Of a stretch of 35,607 nucleotides of DNA, positions 15,436 through 23,727 are shown piece after piece. The position numbers and the translations under genes are program-made. Position 1 is the stretch's first letter. Each line of letters starts with the position of its first letter. Source of the DNA: an uncultured Prevotellaceae bacterium (lineage in GTDB: Bacteria > Bacteroidota > Bacteroidia > Bacteroidales > Bacteroidaceae). Where the stretch lies: positions 1-35,607 of the forward strand of contig CAMVIB010000027.1 in the NCBI GenBank assembly GCA_947167455.1. The letters are read 5' to 3'. The notes under the pieces were generated by a model, which worked only from the letters and a program-made list of their open reading frames with translations, ran no database searches and had not been told where the DNA came from.

Positions 15436-17217
15436 CTAATCTGTCTTGCCCGTGCGGAAGAGGTGTGTGAAGTGAGTGTCGTAGAGGCGGCTTGCACCCT
15501 GACGATTGTCGATGGCCCATCCCACGACAATCATCGTGGTCAGAGTGAGGCCGTTGCTGCGCACGATGTCGGCAAGGTCCTTGAGCTGGCCACGGTAGAT
15601 GTGCTGGTCAGGCCATGTGAGGTGGTAACATGCCGCTACGGGAGTCTCCGGCGGGTAGCCGCCTTCGAGGAGCTGTGCCTGCACATCGTCAACGATGGCA
15701 GCGCTGAGGAAGATGCACATCGTGGATTGTGAGCGTGCCAGGTGCCGCAGCTGTTCGCGCTCCGGCATTGGCGTTCGGCCTTCGCCGCGTGTAAGGATTA
15801 TGGTCTGCGTACGCTCGGCAATAGTGAACTGACTGCGCAGCTCGGCAGCGGCGGCGAGGAACGATGATATGCCTGGCGTGATGTGATAGCTCATGGCATG
15901 GGTGTCGAAGAATGCCATCTGCTCCTCGATGGCTCCGAAGATGCAGGGGTCGCCCGTGTGGAGCCTCACGATGGTCTTGCCGGCCTGATAGTATTCGAGC
16001 ATGAGACGGCACTGCGCTTCGAGGTCCATGCCGGCCGACGACACCACGGTGGCTCCGGGTTTGTGGCAGCGGGTCAGGGCCTCCGGCACTAAGCTCCCGG
16101 CATAAAGTATGAGGTCGGCGCGCTCCAGCCATTGCCGGCCGCGCACGCTGATGAGGTCGGGGTCGCCGGGTCCGGCACCTACGATTTCTACGTGTCCTTC
16201 GTGCTGACGGCGCATGAAGCGTCGGTCGATGGCCAGCGCTGCCGTCCACGTAGCACCTTTGACCTTGCTGACAAGCAGCGCGCCGTTGTTGCTCCCCAGG
16301 ATGGCGGCAGCCTCGCTGACGCTGGGCGTGCCTACGTGCCGCTCCACGACGGCGCTTGGCGTGGGTACGGTGACGCGGCTCAGCTCGTCGGCGGTGAAGA
16401 ACCTCACGGCGTGGCCGTGGCGGCGCAGCTCGTCAACGAAAGGCTCGTCGGCCTTGACGTCTATGGTACAGAAGGTGTCGGCACACATCATGAGGCCACG
16501 CTCGGCAAAAGCGTGACGCATGTCGTCATAGATGTGCCCGTAGTTGTCAGGATGGTGTGCAAGCCCGAAGCCTACCGTCGCCACCGTTGGCACAAAGTGC
16601 AGGCACAGCACGCCCTTAGGCACTTGTCGGCAGTATGGCGACACTATGATGGCCAGTTCGAAGCGTCCGGCTGTCACCTCGCTGATGTCGCCGACGACGG
16701 TGACGTGGTCGGGCAGTGTGCTCTCGAGGTAGTCGGTGCCCTCATCGCGCACCTCCATGAGCAATGCCGTAGGCTTGCGTCCTACGAATGCGAAGATGCA
16801 GGCGTTCATGTCGTCGGCATCGGCAATCTGCCACCCGAAGCGACGGTTCAGTGTGTCGAGAGGCCATAGCCCGGCGACATCGCTCTGCGTGGTTATGACG
16901 GCAGTACCGCCGATGACCGCGGCAATGTCGGCAGCGAGGTCATTGGCACCGCCCACATGTCCCGAGAGCACGGCCACGACGTGACGGCCCTCGGTGTCGA
17001 TGCACACCACTGCCGGGTCGGTGTGCTTGTCGGTGATGTGTGGTGCTATGGTGCGCACACATACGCCCATGGCTCCCACGAACACAAAGGCATCGGCATC
17101 GGCCCAAGCGCTACCTACGTCGGCACGCGGTATGATGGTGCCGCCTGTGTGACGGGCTACAGCCGTTGCTATGCGCTCGCCTGCCTGACTTATCACTATA
17201 ACAAAGTTTTTTGGCAT
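15436..17217 (-). CDS. CbiG-CbiF fusion: cobalt-precorrin-5A hydrolase / precorrin-4 C11-methyltransferase
   Basis: This is a fusion of 593 residues. Residues 1-330 are CbiG, which opens the lactone ring and releases acetaldehyde, with FVGAMGVCVRTIAPH (46-60) and LSGHVGGAN (84-92). Residues about 342-593 are a CbiF/CobM C11-methyltransferase, with VGAGPGDPDLISVRG (346-360), ILYAGSL, LHTGDPCIFGA, ILTRGEGRTP and YHLTWPDQHIYRG. The two halves catalyse consecutive steps. The start overlaps the cbiE-T stop by 22 nt, and cbiJ-D follows 3 nt after the stop. CbiG again points to the oxygen-independent route. Confidence 0.95.
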   Translation of the reverse strand: MPKNFVIVISQAGERIATAVARHTGGTIIPRADVGSAWADADAFVFVGAMGVCVRTIAPHITDKHTDPAVVCIDTEGRHVVAVLSGHVGGANDLAADIAAVIGGTAVITTQSDVAGLWPLDTLNRRFGWQIADADDMNACIFAFVGRKPTALLMEVRDEGTDYLESTLPDHVTVVGDISEVTAGRFELAIIVSPYCRQVPKGVLCLHFVPTVATVGFGLAHHPDNYGHIYDDMRHAFAERGLMMCADTFCTIDVKADEPFVDELRRHGHAVRFFTADELSRVTVPTPSAVVERHVGTPSVSEAAAILGSNNGALLVSKVKGATWTAALAIDRRFMRRQHEGHVEIVGAGPGDPDLISVRGRQWLERADLILYAGSLVPEALTRCHKPGATVVSSAGMDLEAQCRLMLEYYQAGKTIVRLHTGDPCIFGAIEEQMAFFDTHAMSYHITPGISSFLAAAAELRSQFTIAERTQTIILTRGEGRTPMPEREQLRHLARSQSTMCIFLSAAIVDDVQAQLLEGGYPPETPVAACYHLTWPDQHIYRGQLKDLADIVRSNGLTLTTMIVVGWAIDNRQGASRLYDTHFTHLFRTGKTD

Positions 17218-18467
17218 TTGAGTATCTCTATGGGGTTATTGTTATCGATGACGACACGAGTCGGCACCTCGTCCACGAGTTGCAGGGCGGCACATGCATC
17301 CTGCCACAACTGTCTGGTGCCGGGGCGGTCGCCACGCATCCCGTCAACTATGGGCGACGAGACACAGTTCATCACGATGCAGCCTCTTAGCTTCAGATAT
17401 CGGTTGACAACGACCATGATATCGTGAAGACATCCGCCGTGCCCTCCGATGAACACGGCATCGGGCTTAGGTATGTCGTCGAAGTTGGCTGTGAGGAAGT
17501 CGCCGATATGGAGACTTATGCCAGGGCAGCCCAGGGCACGGGCGTTCTTGAGGATTATGGATTCGCACTCGTCACGGATCTCAAAAGCCTCGACTTGCAG
17601 GTGCGGGAATCGCAGGCGTGCCTCAATGCTCACGCTGCCGGTACATGCCCCAATATCCCAGAGCACATGGCGTCGTGGAAGCTCGAGCTCATGCAGCGCG
17701 AGCAGGCGTATGGGCATCTTGGTAATCATATTCTCGCGTCCGTCAAGTTTCAAAAACTGCGAGTCATCAATGCCGAAAAAGGAACGACTCATCCAGGCAT
17801 CAAACTGTTGCGCTGTCATCTTATCTTGCGGTATGGCTTCGACAATGACGCAGTTAGGCATCTGGAACTCACGCCTGGCGGCCTCCTTGAGGCTCATCGT
17901 CAGCACACACTCGCTGTCGGGGTTGCCTAAGTGCTGTCCGACGTGCATCGTGTAGTAGATGTAGCCGTATTCGATCATACGCCGTGCTATGGCATCTGGC
18001 GTGTGACTGCGGTCCGTGAGGACTCCTATCATGGTGGCATGCTCTATGAGTGCACGGTCGAACTCTTGCCACGGCCGTCCCGTGAGCGACACCGCGCGCA
18101 GGTCATGGTATGGCAACAGCAGTCTGTGTGCGAGCATCTGCAGCGAGTTGAAAGCCGGGAAGACACGAATGCCAGCCTTCGGCAGCAGACGCTTCAGTGT
18201 CACGGCAAAGCCGTAGAAGAGTGGGTCGCCGGAGGCAAAGATGATGATCTCGTCGTTGCCGGGGATTGCCTCGTAGGCAGCGATGACATCGCTTACCGGC
18301 ACAGTGATGTCAGTCCACACATAGCCTTGTGGCAACAGCGGCTCTACGAGGGTGTGCTGTCGGCGTCCTCCGGAGAAGAGGTGTCCGCGGCTTACTATCT
18401 CTGCCACCTCGGGCGCGAGATACTGACAAGGCATATCCGTGATGCCTATGACGGTGTAGCTATGCAT
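17196..18467 (-). CDS. CbiE-CbiT fusion: precorrin-6B (cobalt-precorrin-7/6B) methyltransferase
   Basis: This protein of 423 residues corresponds to CobL, or CbiE plus CbiT. Residues 1-210 are the CbiE tetrapyrrole methylase (C5 methylation), with FASGDPLFYG (77-86). Residues about 235-423 are the CbiT class I SAM methyltransferase (C15 methylation with C12 decarboxylation), with DIGACTGSVSIEA (271-283) and FIGGHGG. It begins 12 nt after the mnmA stop and overlaps cbiG-F by 22 nt. It is the first cobalamin gene of the run. I saw no B12-box sequence upstream of it. Confidence 0.95.
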   Translation of the reverse strand: MHSYTVIGITDMPCQYLAPEVAEIVSRGHLFSGGRRQHTLVEPLLPQGYVWTDITVPVSDVIAAYEAIPGNDEIIIFASGDPLFYGFAVTLKRLLPKAGIRVFPAFNSLQMLAHRLLLPYHDLRAVSLTGRPWQEFDRALIEHATMIGVLTDRSHTPDAIARRMIEYGYIYYTMHVGQHLGNPDSECVLTMSLKEAARREFQMPNCVIVEAIPQDKMTAQQFDAWMSRSFFGIDDSQFLKLDGRENMITKMPIRLLALHELELPRRHVLWDIGACTGSVSIEARLRFPHLQVEAFEIRDECESIILKNARALGCPGISLHIGDFLTANFDDIPKPDAVFIGGHGGCLHDIMVVVNRYLKLRGCIVMNCVSSPIVDGMRGDRPGTRQLWQDACAALQLVDEVPTRVVIDNNNPIEILKCQKTLL

Positions 18468-18479
18468 ATTTAAGTTCTA

Positions 18480-19589
18480 TTAGAACAGTCTGATTTCGGC
18501 AGAGCCGAGGCATCGATGGTGCGTGCCGTCGTAGAGCACGGCGAACTGTCCGGGTGCCACGCCCTGCAGAGGCTTCAGTGTAGTAATGTCCAGCGACCCA
18601 TCGTCGAGCAACGTGGCCTGTGCCGATGTGAAGTCAGGTGTATGGCGTATCTTGAGTGTCACGTCGATGGTCTGCCCGCCTTGCGTGAACGGCGAAGCCG
18701 TGAGCCAGTGGAAAGGTTCGGTGCCGAAGTGGTCGCTGTACTGCTCAGAGGTGTCGAAGCCATTGGCCACCCAAAGGATGTTGCGCTCCATGTCCTTGCG
18801 CACGACATACCACGGTCCTCCGCTGAAGCCCAGCCCCTTGCGCTGGCCTATGGTGTGGAACCACACACCCTTGTGCATCCCCAGCACGCGTCCTGTGGCC
18901 TGGTCGATGACCTGTCCCGGGCGTTCGCCGAGGTAACGCCGCACATACTCATTGTAGTCTATCTTGCCAAGGAAGCAGATGCCCTGGCTGTCCTTGCGGT
19001 GTGCGGCAGTGAGGTGCTCTCTCTCCGCGATGGCCCTCACCTCGCTCTTTGGCAGATGTCCGATGGGAAAACAAGCCTTCTCGAGCTGCCATGGCATGAG
19101 CTGTGCGAGAAAGTCGGTCTGGTCCTTCACGGGGTCGGGGCTTGTGCAGAGCCATGTGCGCCCCTCGGCATCGACTTCCGTGGTGGCATAGTGGCCGGTG
19201 GCGATGATGTCGTAGTCGTGCCCCACACGCTCGTCGAAGACTCCGAACTTGATGAGGCGGTTGCACATCACATCGGGGTTCGGGGTGAGTCCCACGCGCA
19301 CGCGCTCCATGGTGTATGTCACTACGCGCTCCCAGTAGTCGTGGTGCAGGTCGATGACCTGCAGGGGCAGTCCGTAGCGCACGGCCACGGCGCGTGCCAT
19401 CTCCAGGTCTTCCTCGATGGTACAGGTGAGTTGTTCGTCCTCATCGGGGGCTATCTTGATGTACCAGAGGTCGGGACGTATGCCTTCGCTGACGAGTTCT
19501 GCCACGGCTACCGAGCTATCCACACCGCCGCTGAGCAGAGCTGCCACGCGGCGGCCTTCGAGCCGCTGTCTGATAGTGTTGTCTAACAA
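18480..19589 (-). CDS. mnmA: tRNA-specific 2-thiouridylase MnmA
   Basis: This ATP-dependent tRNA U34 2-thiolase of 369 residues acts on tRNAs for Lys, Glu and Gln. The PP-loop is SGGVDSS (20-26). The catalytic Cys pair is Cys109 (NPDVMCN) and Cys205 (DSQGICF). ATGHYA and HTIGQRKGLG are also present. No ATG or GTG lies upstream in frame before a stop, so I take the TTG at 19589, which gives the usual ~14 residues before RVAALLSGG. The conserved DQ(S/T)YFL segment reads DQTDFL here. It sits between the Tat/redox genes and the cobalamin genes, 50 nt and 12 nt away. Bacteroidales often carry more than one mnmA, so this may be one of several. Confidence 0.94.
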   Translation of the reverse strand: MLDNTIRQRLEGRRVAALLSGGVDSSVAVAELVSEGIRPDLWYIKIAPDEDEQLTCTIEEDLEMARAVAVRYGLPLQVIDLHHDYWERVVTYTMERVRVGLTPNPDVMCNRLIKFGVFDERVGHDYDIIATGHYATTEVDAEGRTWLCTSPDPVKDQTDFLAQLMPWQLEKACFPIGHLPKSEVRAIAEREHLTAAHRKDSQGICFLGKIDYNEYVRRYLGERPGQVIDQATGRVLGMHKGVWFHTIGQRKGLGFSGGPWYVVRKDMERNILWVANGFDTSEQYSDHFGTEPFHWLTASPFTQGGQTIDVTLKIRHTPDFTSAQATLLDDGSLDITTLKPLQGVAPGQFAVLYDGTHHRCLGSAEIRLF

Positions 19590-19639
19590 AACTTTTCTGT
19601 GATTATGGTTTCAGGGATTGGGGTTATGGGTCTGTGGCA

Positions 19640-21073
19640 TCACAGCGTCTCGCCAGTCAGGCGCAGTTTCTCAACGTAAGCGTCTATGCGCTGTAGCTCC
19701 CTCGGTATGCGTATCTTCTGCGGGCACTTCGCCGTGCAGGCGTTACAGCCTATGCAGTGGCTGGCTTGGCGCAGGCGCGGCACACTGCGGTCGTAGCCTA
19801 TGAGGAATGCGCGGCGTGCGCGGCGGTAGTCGGGGTCGAGCTCCGACTGCCGGATATTACCCTCACGTATGCAACGGTTGAAATGCGAGAAGATCGCGGG
19901 GATGTTGATGCCGTAGGGGCATGGCATGCAGTATTCGCAGGCCGTGCACGGTATCTCCTTCTGCCCGAATATCTTCTCTGCTATGTGCATGAGGAACTCA
20001 TGGTCGTCGGCAGAGATGGGATGCAGTGGTGAGTATGTAGCCACATTCTCTTCGAGATGCTCCATGTAGGTCATGCCGCTGAGCACGGTGAGCACCCCCT
20101 CCGGCGTTCCTGCGAAGCGGAAAGCCCACGATGCTATCGAAGCCTCGGGGTCGCGCTGCTTGAGTTCCGCGGCGATGTCGTCGTTGACGTTGGCAAGACG
20201 TCCGCCGAGCAGCGGCTCCATGATAACGGCCGGTATGCCACGCTTCTCAAGCTCGGAGTAGAGCGTCACGGCATCGACGTTGGAAGAGTTTATCTCGTTG
20301 GCATAGAACCAGTCGAGGTAGTTGAGTTCTATCTGTACGAAGTCCCAGTGGTAGCGCCCCTCGTCGTGGAGCTGCAGCAGGTATTCGAAGGCGCGGTAGT
20401 CGCCGTGCCACGAGAAGCCGAGATTGCGTATCCGCCCCAGTGTCTTCTGCTCTACGAGCCAGTCGCAGAGGCCGTTGTCGAGGAATCTCTGGCGGCAGGC
20501 ATCGAGTCCGCTGATGTCATTGCCCTGCTCATCGCGGGAGCCATTGCCCGTACTGTGCAGCAGGAGGTAGTCGATGTAGTCGGTCTGCAGCTCACGCAGC
20601 GAGTTCTCAAACATGGCCTTCGACTCGCTGAGTGTCCACAACTCGCGGTCGAAGTTGGAAAGCTTTGTGGCAATGTAGTACTTGTCGCGCGGGTGACGTT
20701 TGAGGGCGATGCCTGTGCACCTCTCCGACAGCCCTTGGCAATAGACGGGGCTTGTGTCGAAATAGTTGACACCGTGAGCGATGGCATAGTCCACCTGGCG
20801 GTTTATCATCTTCTGGTCGAAGGGACCTGTGACAGGGTCTGGCTTTATACCCTCGGGCAGCATGGGCAGACGCATCATGCCATAGCCGAGGATTGACACG
20901 AGGTCGCCGCTGTTGGGGTTGCGGCGCATGGTCATGGTTCCGGCAGCACCGGTGGTGAGAGCGTCGGCTCCACCGTTTTTGTCCCCGGGCTTGCATGCGG
21001 TGACGAGGGCTGCTGCCGGTGCTGTTGCCGCTGCTCCGGCAGCCATGTATTTCAAGAAGTTGCGACGGTTCAT
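19640..21073 (-). CDS. Tat-targeted aldo/keto reductase-ferredoxin lipoprotein
   Basis: This protein of 477 residues starts with a twin-arginine signal (NRRNFLK, 2-8), followed by a hydrophobic stretch and a lipobox ending at Cys27 (LVTAC). It should be exported folded and anchored as a lipoprotein. Residues about 45-350 form an aldo/keto reductase barrel with the tetrad Asp106, Tyr111, Lys137 and His173 all present. The C-terminus carries two cysteine motifs for [4Fe-4S] clusters, at 376-385 (CTACEYCMPCP) and 440-450 (CIGCNACTAKC). It lies 21 nt after the NapH-NapG-like gene, a plausible electron partner. The substrate is unknown. An exported reductase would need cofactor loaded before transport, or may use the clusters instead. 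Confidence 0.92.
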   Translation of the reverse strand: MNRRNFLKYMAAGAAATAPAAALVTACKPGDKNGGADALTTGAAGTMTMRRNPNSGDLVSILGYGMMRLPMLPEGIKPDPVTGPFDQKMINRQVDYAIAHGVNYFDTSPVYCQGLSERCTGIALKRHPRDKYYIATKLSNFDRELWTLSESKAMFENSLRELQTDYIDYLLLHSTGNGSRDEQGNDISGLDACRQRFLDNGLCDWLVEQKTLGRIRNLGFSWHGDYRAFEYLLQLHDEGRYHWDFVQIELNYLDWFYANEINSSNVDAVTLYSELEKRGIPAVIMEPLLGGRLANVNDDIAAELKQRDPEASIASWAFRFAGTPEGVLTVLSGMTYMEHLEENVATYSPLHPISADDHEFLMHIAEKIFGQKEIPCTACEYCMPCPYGINIPAIFSHFNRCIREGNIRQSELDPDYRRARRAFLIGYDRSVPRLRQASHCIGCNACTAKCPQKIRIPRELQRIDAYVEKLRLTGETL

Positions 21074-21094
21074 TTCTGTGTGCGGTGTTGATGG

Positions 21095-22591
21095 TTAAAT
21101 TGTCTTATGCACTTCGTGGCCTTCGACGTAGATGGCCGACAGAGGTCGTGCCGGGCATAGGTTCTCGCATGCTCCGCAGCCTATGCAGCGGCTCTCGTTG
21201 ACGGCAGGAATCTCGGGCGAGAGCGGGTTGTCGGCATCTGACGGCACCATAGTGATGGCGCCTACCGGGCAATGGCGTGCGCAGTTGCCACACGAGACTC
21301 CGTCGGTGAGGGGTATGCAGTTCTCTTTTATCCACACGGCATGTCCTATCTGTGTCGCCGACTTGACGTCGCGTCCTATGGGCCGTATGGCACCAGTGGG
21401 GCACACATCGCTGCAACGCGTGCACTCTGGGCGGCAGTAGCCTCGCTCGTAGCTCATGGTGGGTTGCATGATGGTGAGCAGGCCCGTGGATGGCCGCAGC
21501 ACGTCGTTGGGGCATTGCGCCACGCAGAGCTGACACCCGGTGCAATGGCTCGCCATGTTGTCGGCCGAGAGCGACCCCGGAGGTGTCAGGGGCGTCTGCC
21601 GCTTGGGTGCCACCTTGTCCTCGATGGCAGCCAGGCCGCCGTCGGTCTTGAGCTTCACCTGTGCGAGTGCGGCCGTGGTGGTTGCCAGCGATGCGCCGAT
21701 GAGGAATGCGCGCCGCGATGCCGGGTCGGCAGCACCACTACCCTCCCCCGCCGCAGGTGCGGCAGCGGCGGGGCGTCCGTACTTCAGTGCTCCGAAGCTG
21801 CACTGGTCGAGACAGTTGCCGCAGGCCACACAGCGTGTATAGTCAACGGTCTTGTTCTTGAAGTCTATGCACGATGCCTTGCAAGCCTGGGCGCACTTGC
21901 TGCACGAACGACACTTCTCGGCATCGAAGCAGACACGCAGGAACGAGAAGCGCGCGAGGTAGCCCAGCACCGTCCCCACGGGGCAGATGGTGTTGCAATA
22001 GGTGCGTCCACCCCGCCAAGCCAAGATGGCAATGACGACGAAGGTCACAGCGGCGATGATGAAGGTGGGCATGCTGCGTATCCAGATGTCAACGGCATAG
22101 AAGTCGTAGTTGCCGTTCTGCTCGGAGATGCCGGCCAACACATTGTTGCCAGCCAGCCAGACGGGGCGCAGCAGGTTGGCCGCCATGCGCCCGTAGCTGC
22201 TGTAGGGGGCCAGCAGCGCCACCAGCGAGCCGATGCCCGCCACGACGGCCACGATGAAGAGTGCCAGCACAGTGAGTCGCAGCCACCGCCGCTCGGGCGA
22301 ATAGACATAGCGTCCGGCCTTATGCTTGCCTCGCGGATGGAGGTGGGCTATGCCGTCCTGCATCACGCCAAGAGGGCATACAACAGAGCAGTAAATCCTG
22401 CCGAAGATAAGCGTAAGCACCACGAGTGCCAGCACAGTCACAGCGTTCAGCGCCAGCACTGCCGGCAGGAACTGCAACCTGGCCAGCCACCCGACATAGC
22501 CGTGAGCCAAGCCGGTGAAGTCGATGAAGAGCCACGTGATTGACGCGAAGGCCAATATGGCAAGGGGGATTCTGATTTTCCGCAACAACAT
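21095..22591 (-). CDS. NapH-NapG-like ferredoxin fusion with internal Tat signal
   Basis: This 498-residue protein joins two iron-sulfur modules. Residues 1-205 are a NapH-like membrane part with about four helices and the motifs YCSVVCP (67-73) and YCNTICP (198-204). Residues 227-264 hold two CX2CX2CX3C ferredoxin motifs, expected on the cytoplasmic side. An Ala/Gly/Pro linker (about 270-290) leads to SRRAFLIG (292-299) plus a hydrophobic stretch ending ALA, which looks like a complete Tat signal inside the protein. Residues 349-480 hold four more [4Fe-4S] motifs, as in periplasmic NapG. No ATG, GTG or TTG lies in frame in the linker, so it is one reading frame. It follows tatC by 49 nt and precedes a Tat lipoprotein by 21 nt. 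Confidence 0.93.
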   Translation of the reverse strand: MLLRKIRIPLAILAFASITWLFIDFTGLAHGYVGWLARLQFLPAVLALNAVTVLALVVLTLIFGRIYCSVVCPLGVMQDGIAHLHPRGKHKAGRYVYSPERRWLRLTVLALFIVAVVAGIGSLVALLAPYSSYGRMAANLLRPVWLAGNNVLAGISEQNGNYDFYAVDIWIRSMPTFIIAAVTFVVIAILAWRGGRTYCNTICPVGTVLGYLARFSFLRVCFDAEKCRSCSKCAQACKASCIDFKNKTVDYTRCVACGNCLDQCSFGALKYGRPAAAAPAAGEGSGAADPASRRAFLIGASLATTTAALAQVKLKTDGGLAAIEDKVAPKRQTPLTPPGSLSADNMASHCTGCQLCVAQCPNDVLRPSTGLLTIMQPTMSYERGYCRPECTRCSDVCPTGAIRPIGRDVKSATQIGHAVWIKENCIPLTDGVSCGNCARHCPVGAITMVPSDADNPLSPEIPAVNESRCIGCGACENLCPARPLSAIYVEGHEVHKTI

Positions 22592-22640
22592 GAGTGAGTT
22601 GATGATTTATGAAGAGTGACTTATTTATACTGACGAGGTC

Positions 22641-23378
22641 TCATTTCGGCACGAGACGTATGCTGAGCTCATAGAGCAGTGCTATCGGCAAGCTCACAAT
22701 GACGAGCGAGAGTATGTCGGTCGTAGGTGTTATGACGGCTGCCACTATCAGTATCACCACGAAGGCATGACGGCGGTAGCGGCTCATCCACTCTGCACGC
22801 AGGAGTCCGAAGCGCCCCAAGAGCCAGGACACCACCGGCAGCTCGAACACAAGGCCGAAGGCCAGCGACATCATCAGCAACGTATCGGTGTAGTTCTCCA
22901 AGGTGAGCATGGGCACGACATCGGGACTCACGCTATAAGTGGCGAGGAATCGCAGCGTCAGCGGAAACACCACGAAGTAGTTCACCACCAGCCCCACGAC
23001 GAAGACGGCGTAGGCCGCCATGACGAGTCGCCGAGAGATGGAGAGTTCGTTAGGATAGAGCGCGGGAGCCACGAAGGAGAAGAGCGCATATAGCAAATAT
23101 GGCGATGCCACCAAAGCCCCTGCCATCAGAGCCACCTTCATGTGTATCATGAACTGCTCTGTGAGCTGAGTGTTGATGAGGCTCAGCTCGACAGGCTCGG
23201 CATCGAGCCATCGGTAGGTGGGGAAGTCGTTGTGCAGCGGCCAGAGCACGACATCGAACAGCGGCTCCTTGAAGAAGAAAGCCGCCACTGCCAGCACCAC
23301 CGCCACGGCGAGCATCCTCAGCAGCGTCTGGCGAAGGGCTTCGAGGTGGTCCCAGAATGATGCCGTGTCGTTATTCAC
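22641..23378 (-). CDS. tatC: Sec-independent translocase subunit TatC
   Basis: This is the six-helix Tat receptor subunit, which recognises twin-arginine signals. The N-terminus has [14 protein letters not shown], matching the family HLxELR motif, and the conserved membrane Glu is present in [11 protein letters not shown] chose a GTG start at 23378, inside the sequence GTGAATAA that contains the tatA stop; it gives 245 residues and a normal N-terminus ([13 protein letters not shown]). An ATG at 23420 would add a Pro/Arg-rich segment read from within tatA and seems unlikely. It is coupled to tatA. No tatB gene is seen, so this is a minimal TatAC pair. Confidence 0.94.
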   Translation of the reverse strand: MNNDTASFWDHLEALRQTLLRMLAVAVVLAVAAFFFKEPLFDVVLWPLHNDFPTYRWLDAEPVELSLINTQLTEQFMIHMKVALMAGALVASPYLLYALFSFVAPALYPNELSISRRLVMAAYAVFVVGLVVNYFVVFPLTLRFLATYSVSPDVVPMLTLENYTDTLLMMSLAFGLVFELPVVSWLLGRFGLLRAEWMSRYRRHAFVVILIVAAVITPTTDILSLVIVSLPIALLYELSIRLVPK

Positions 23379-23559
23379 CTTGCACGGGGGTCTTCTCTGT
23401 CTTGGAGGGCTCGGCGGCATCGGGGTCGAGGCCTTTCATGCCATCCTTGAAGCTCTTCACGCCACGCCCCATGCCATGCATGAGTTCGGGGATTTTCTTG
23501 CCGCCGAAGAGCAGCAGCACAACGACGGCAATGAGTATGATTTCAGGGGTTCCTATCAT
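23371..23559 (-). CDS. tatA: Sec-independent translocase subunit TatA
   Basis: This 62-residue protein is the pore-forming Tat component. It has a short N-terminal helix ([16 protein letters not shown], 5-20), then KKIPEL, and an amphipathic helix with [10 protein letters not shown]. The ATG at 23559 gives the family's normal N-terminus; a TTG 24 nt upstream lies inside the promoter element and is rejected. It overlaps the tatC GTG start by 8 nt. A -7 promoter element sits at 23581-23588, and this looks like the head of the long minus-strand run. Confidence 0.95.
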   Translation of the reverse strand: MIGTPEIILIAVVVLLLFGGKKIPELMHGMGRGVKSFKDGMKGLDPDAAEPSKTEKTPVQGE

Positions 23560-23580
23560 AGTTTTTGGTCTTGAATGGCA

Positions 23581-23588
23581 CAAAAGTA
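23581..23588 (-). promoter_or_regulatory. -7 promoter element for tatA and downstream genes
   Basis: The minus strand reads TACTTTTG, matching TAnnTTTG, 21 nt upstream of the tatA ATG. I see no clear -33 TTTG. It is divergent from the outer-membrane gene promoter at 23652. It is the only convincing promoter element I saw ahead of the run tatA to cbiB. Confidence 0.6.
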
Positions 23589-23629
23589 GTCAATATTTGA
23601 CATATTAAGTAGAAAAAAAAGGAAAAAAG

Positions 23630-23659
23630 TTTGTGGAAGACGTTTTTTGCGTACCTTTG
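23630..23659 (+). promoter_or_regulatory. Promoter of the outer-membrane barrel gene
   Basis: TACCTTTG at 23652-23659 matches the -7 element. TTTG at 23630-23633 lies 18 nt upstream as the -33 element. The expected 5' leader is about 60 nt before the ATG at 23728. Confidence 0.7.
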
Positions 23660-23727
23660 TATGCAATTTGTGCCGTCAACAGCTATTACAGACGCCATTT
23701 TCATAACACAACAACACTAAAAAGGAC

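Noticed and set aside
23379..23420. ATG start for tatC at 23420
   Set aside because: It would add a Pro/Arg-rich segment from within tatA; the GTG at 23378 gives the normal TatC N-terminus and coupled overlap.
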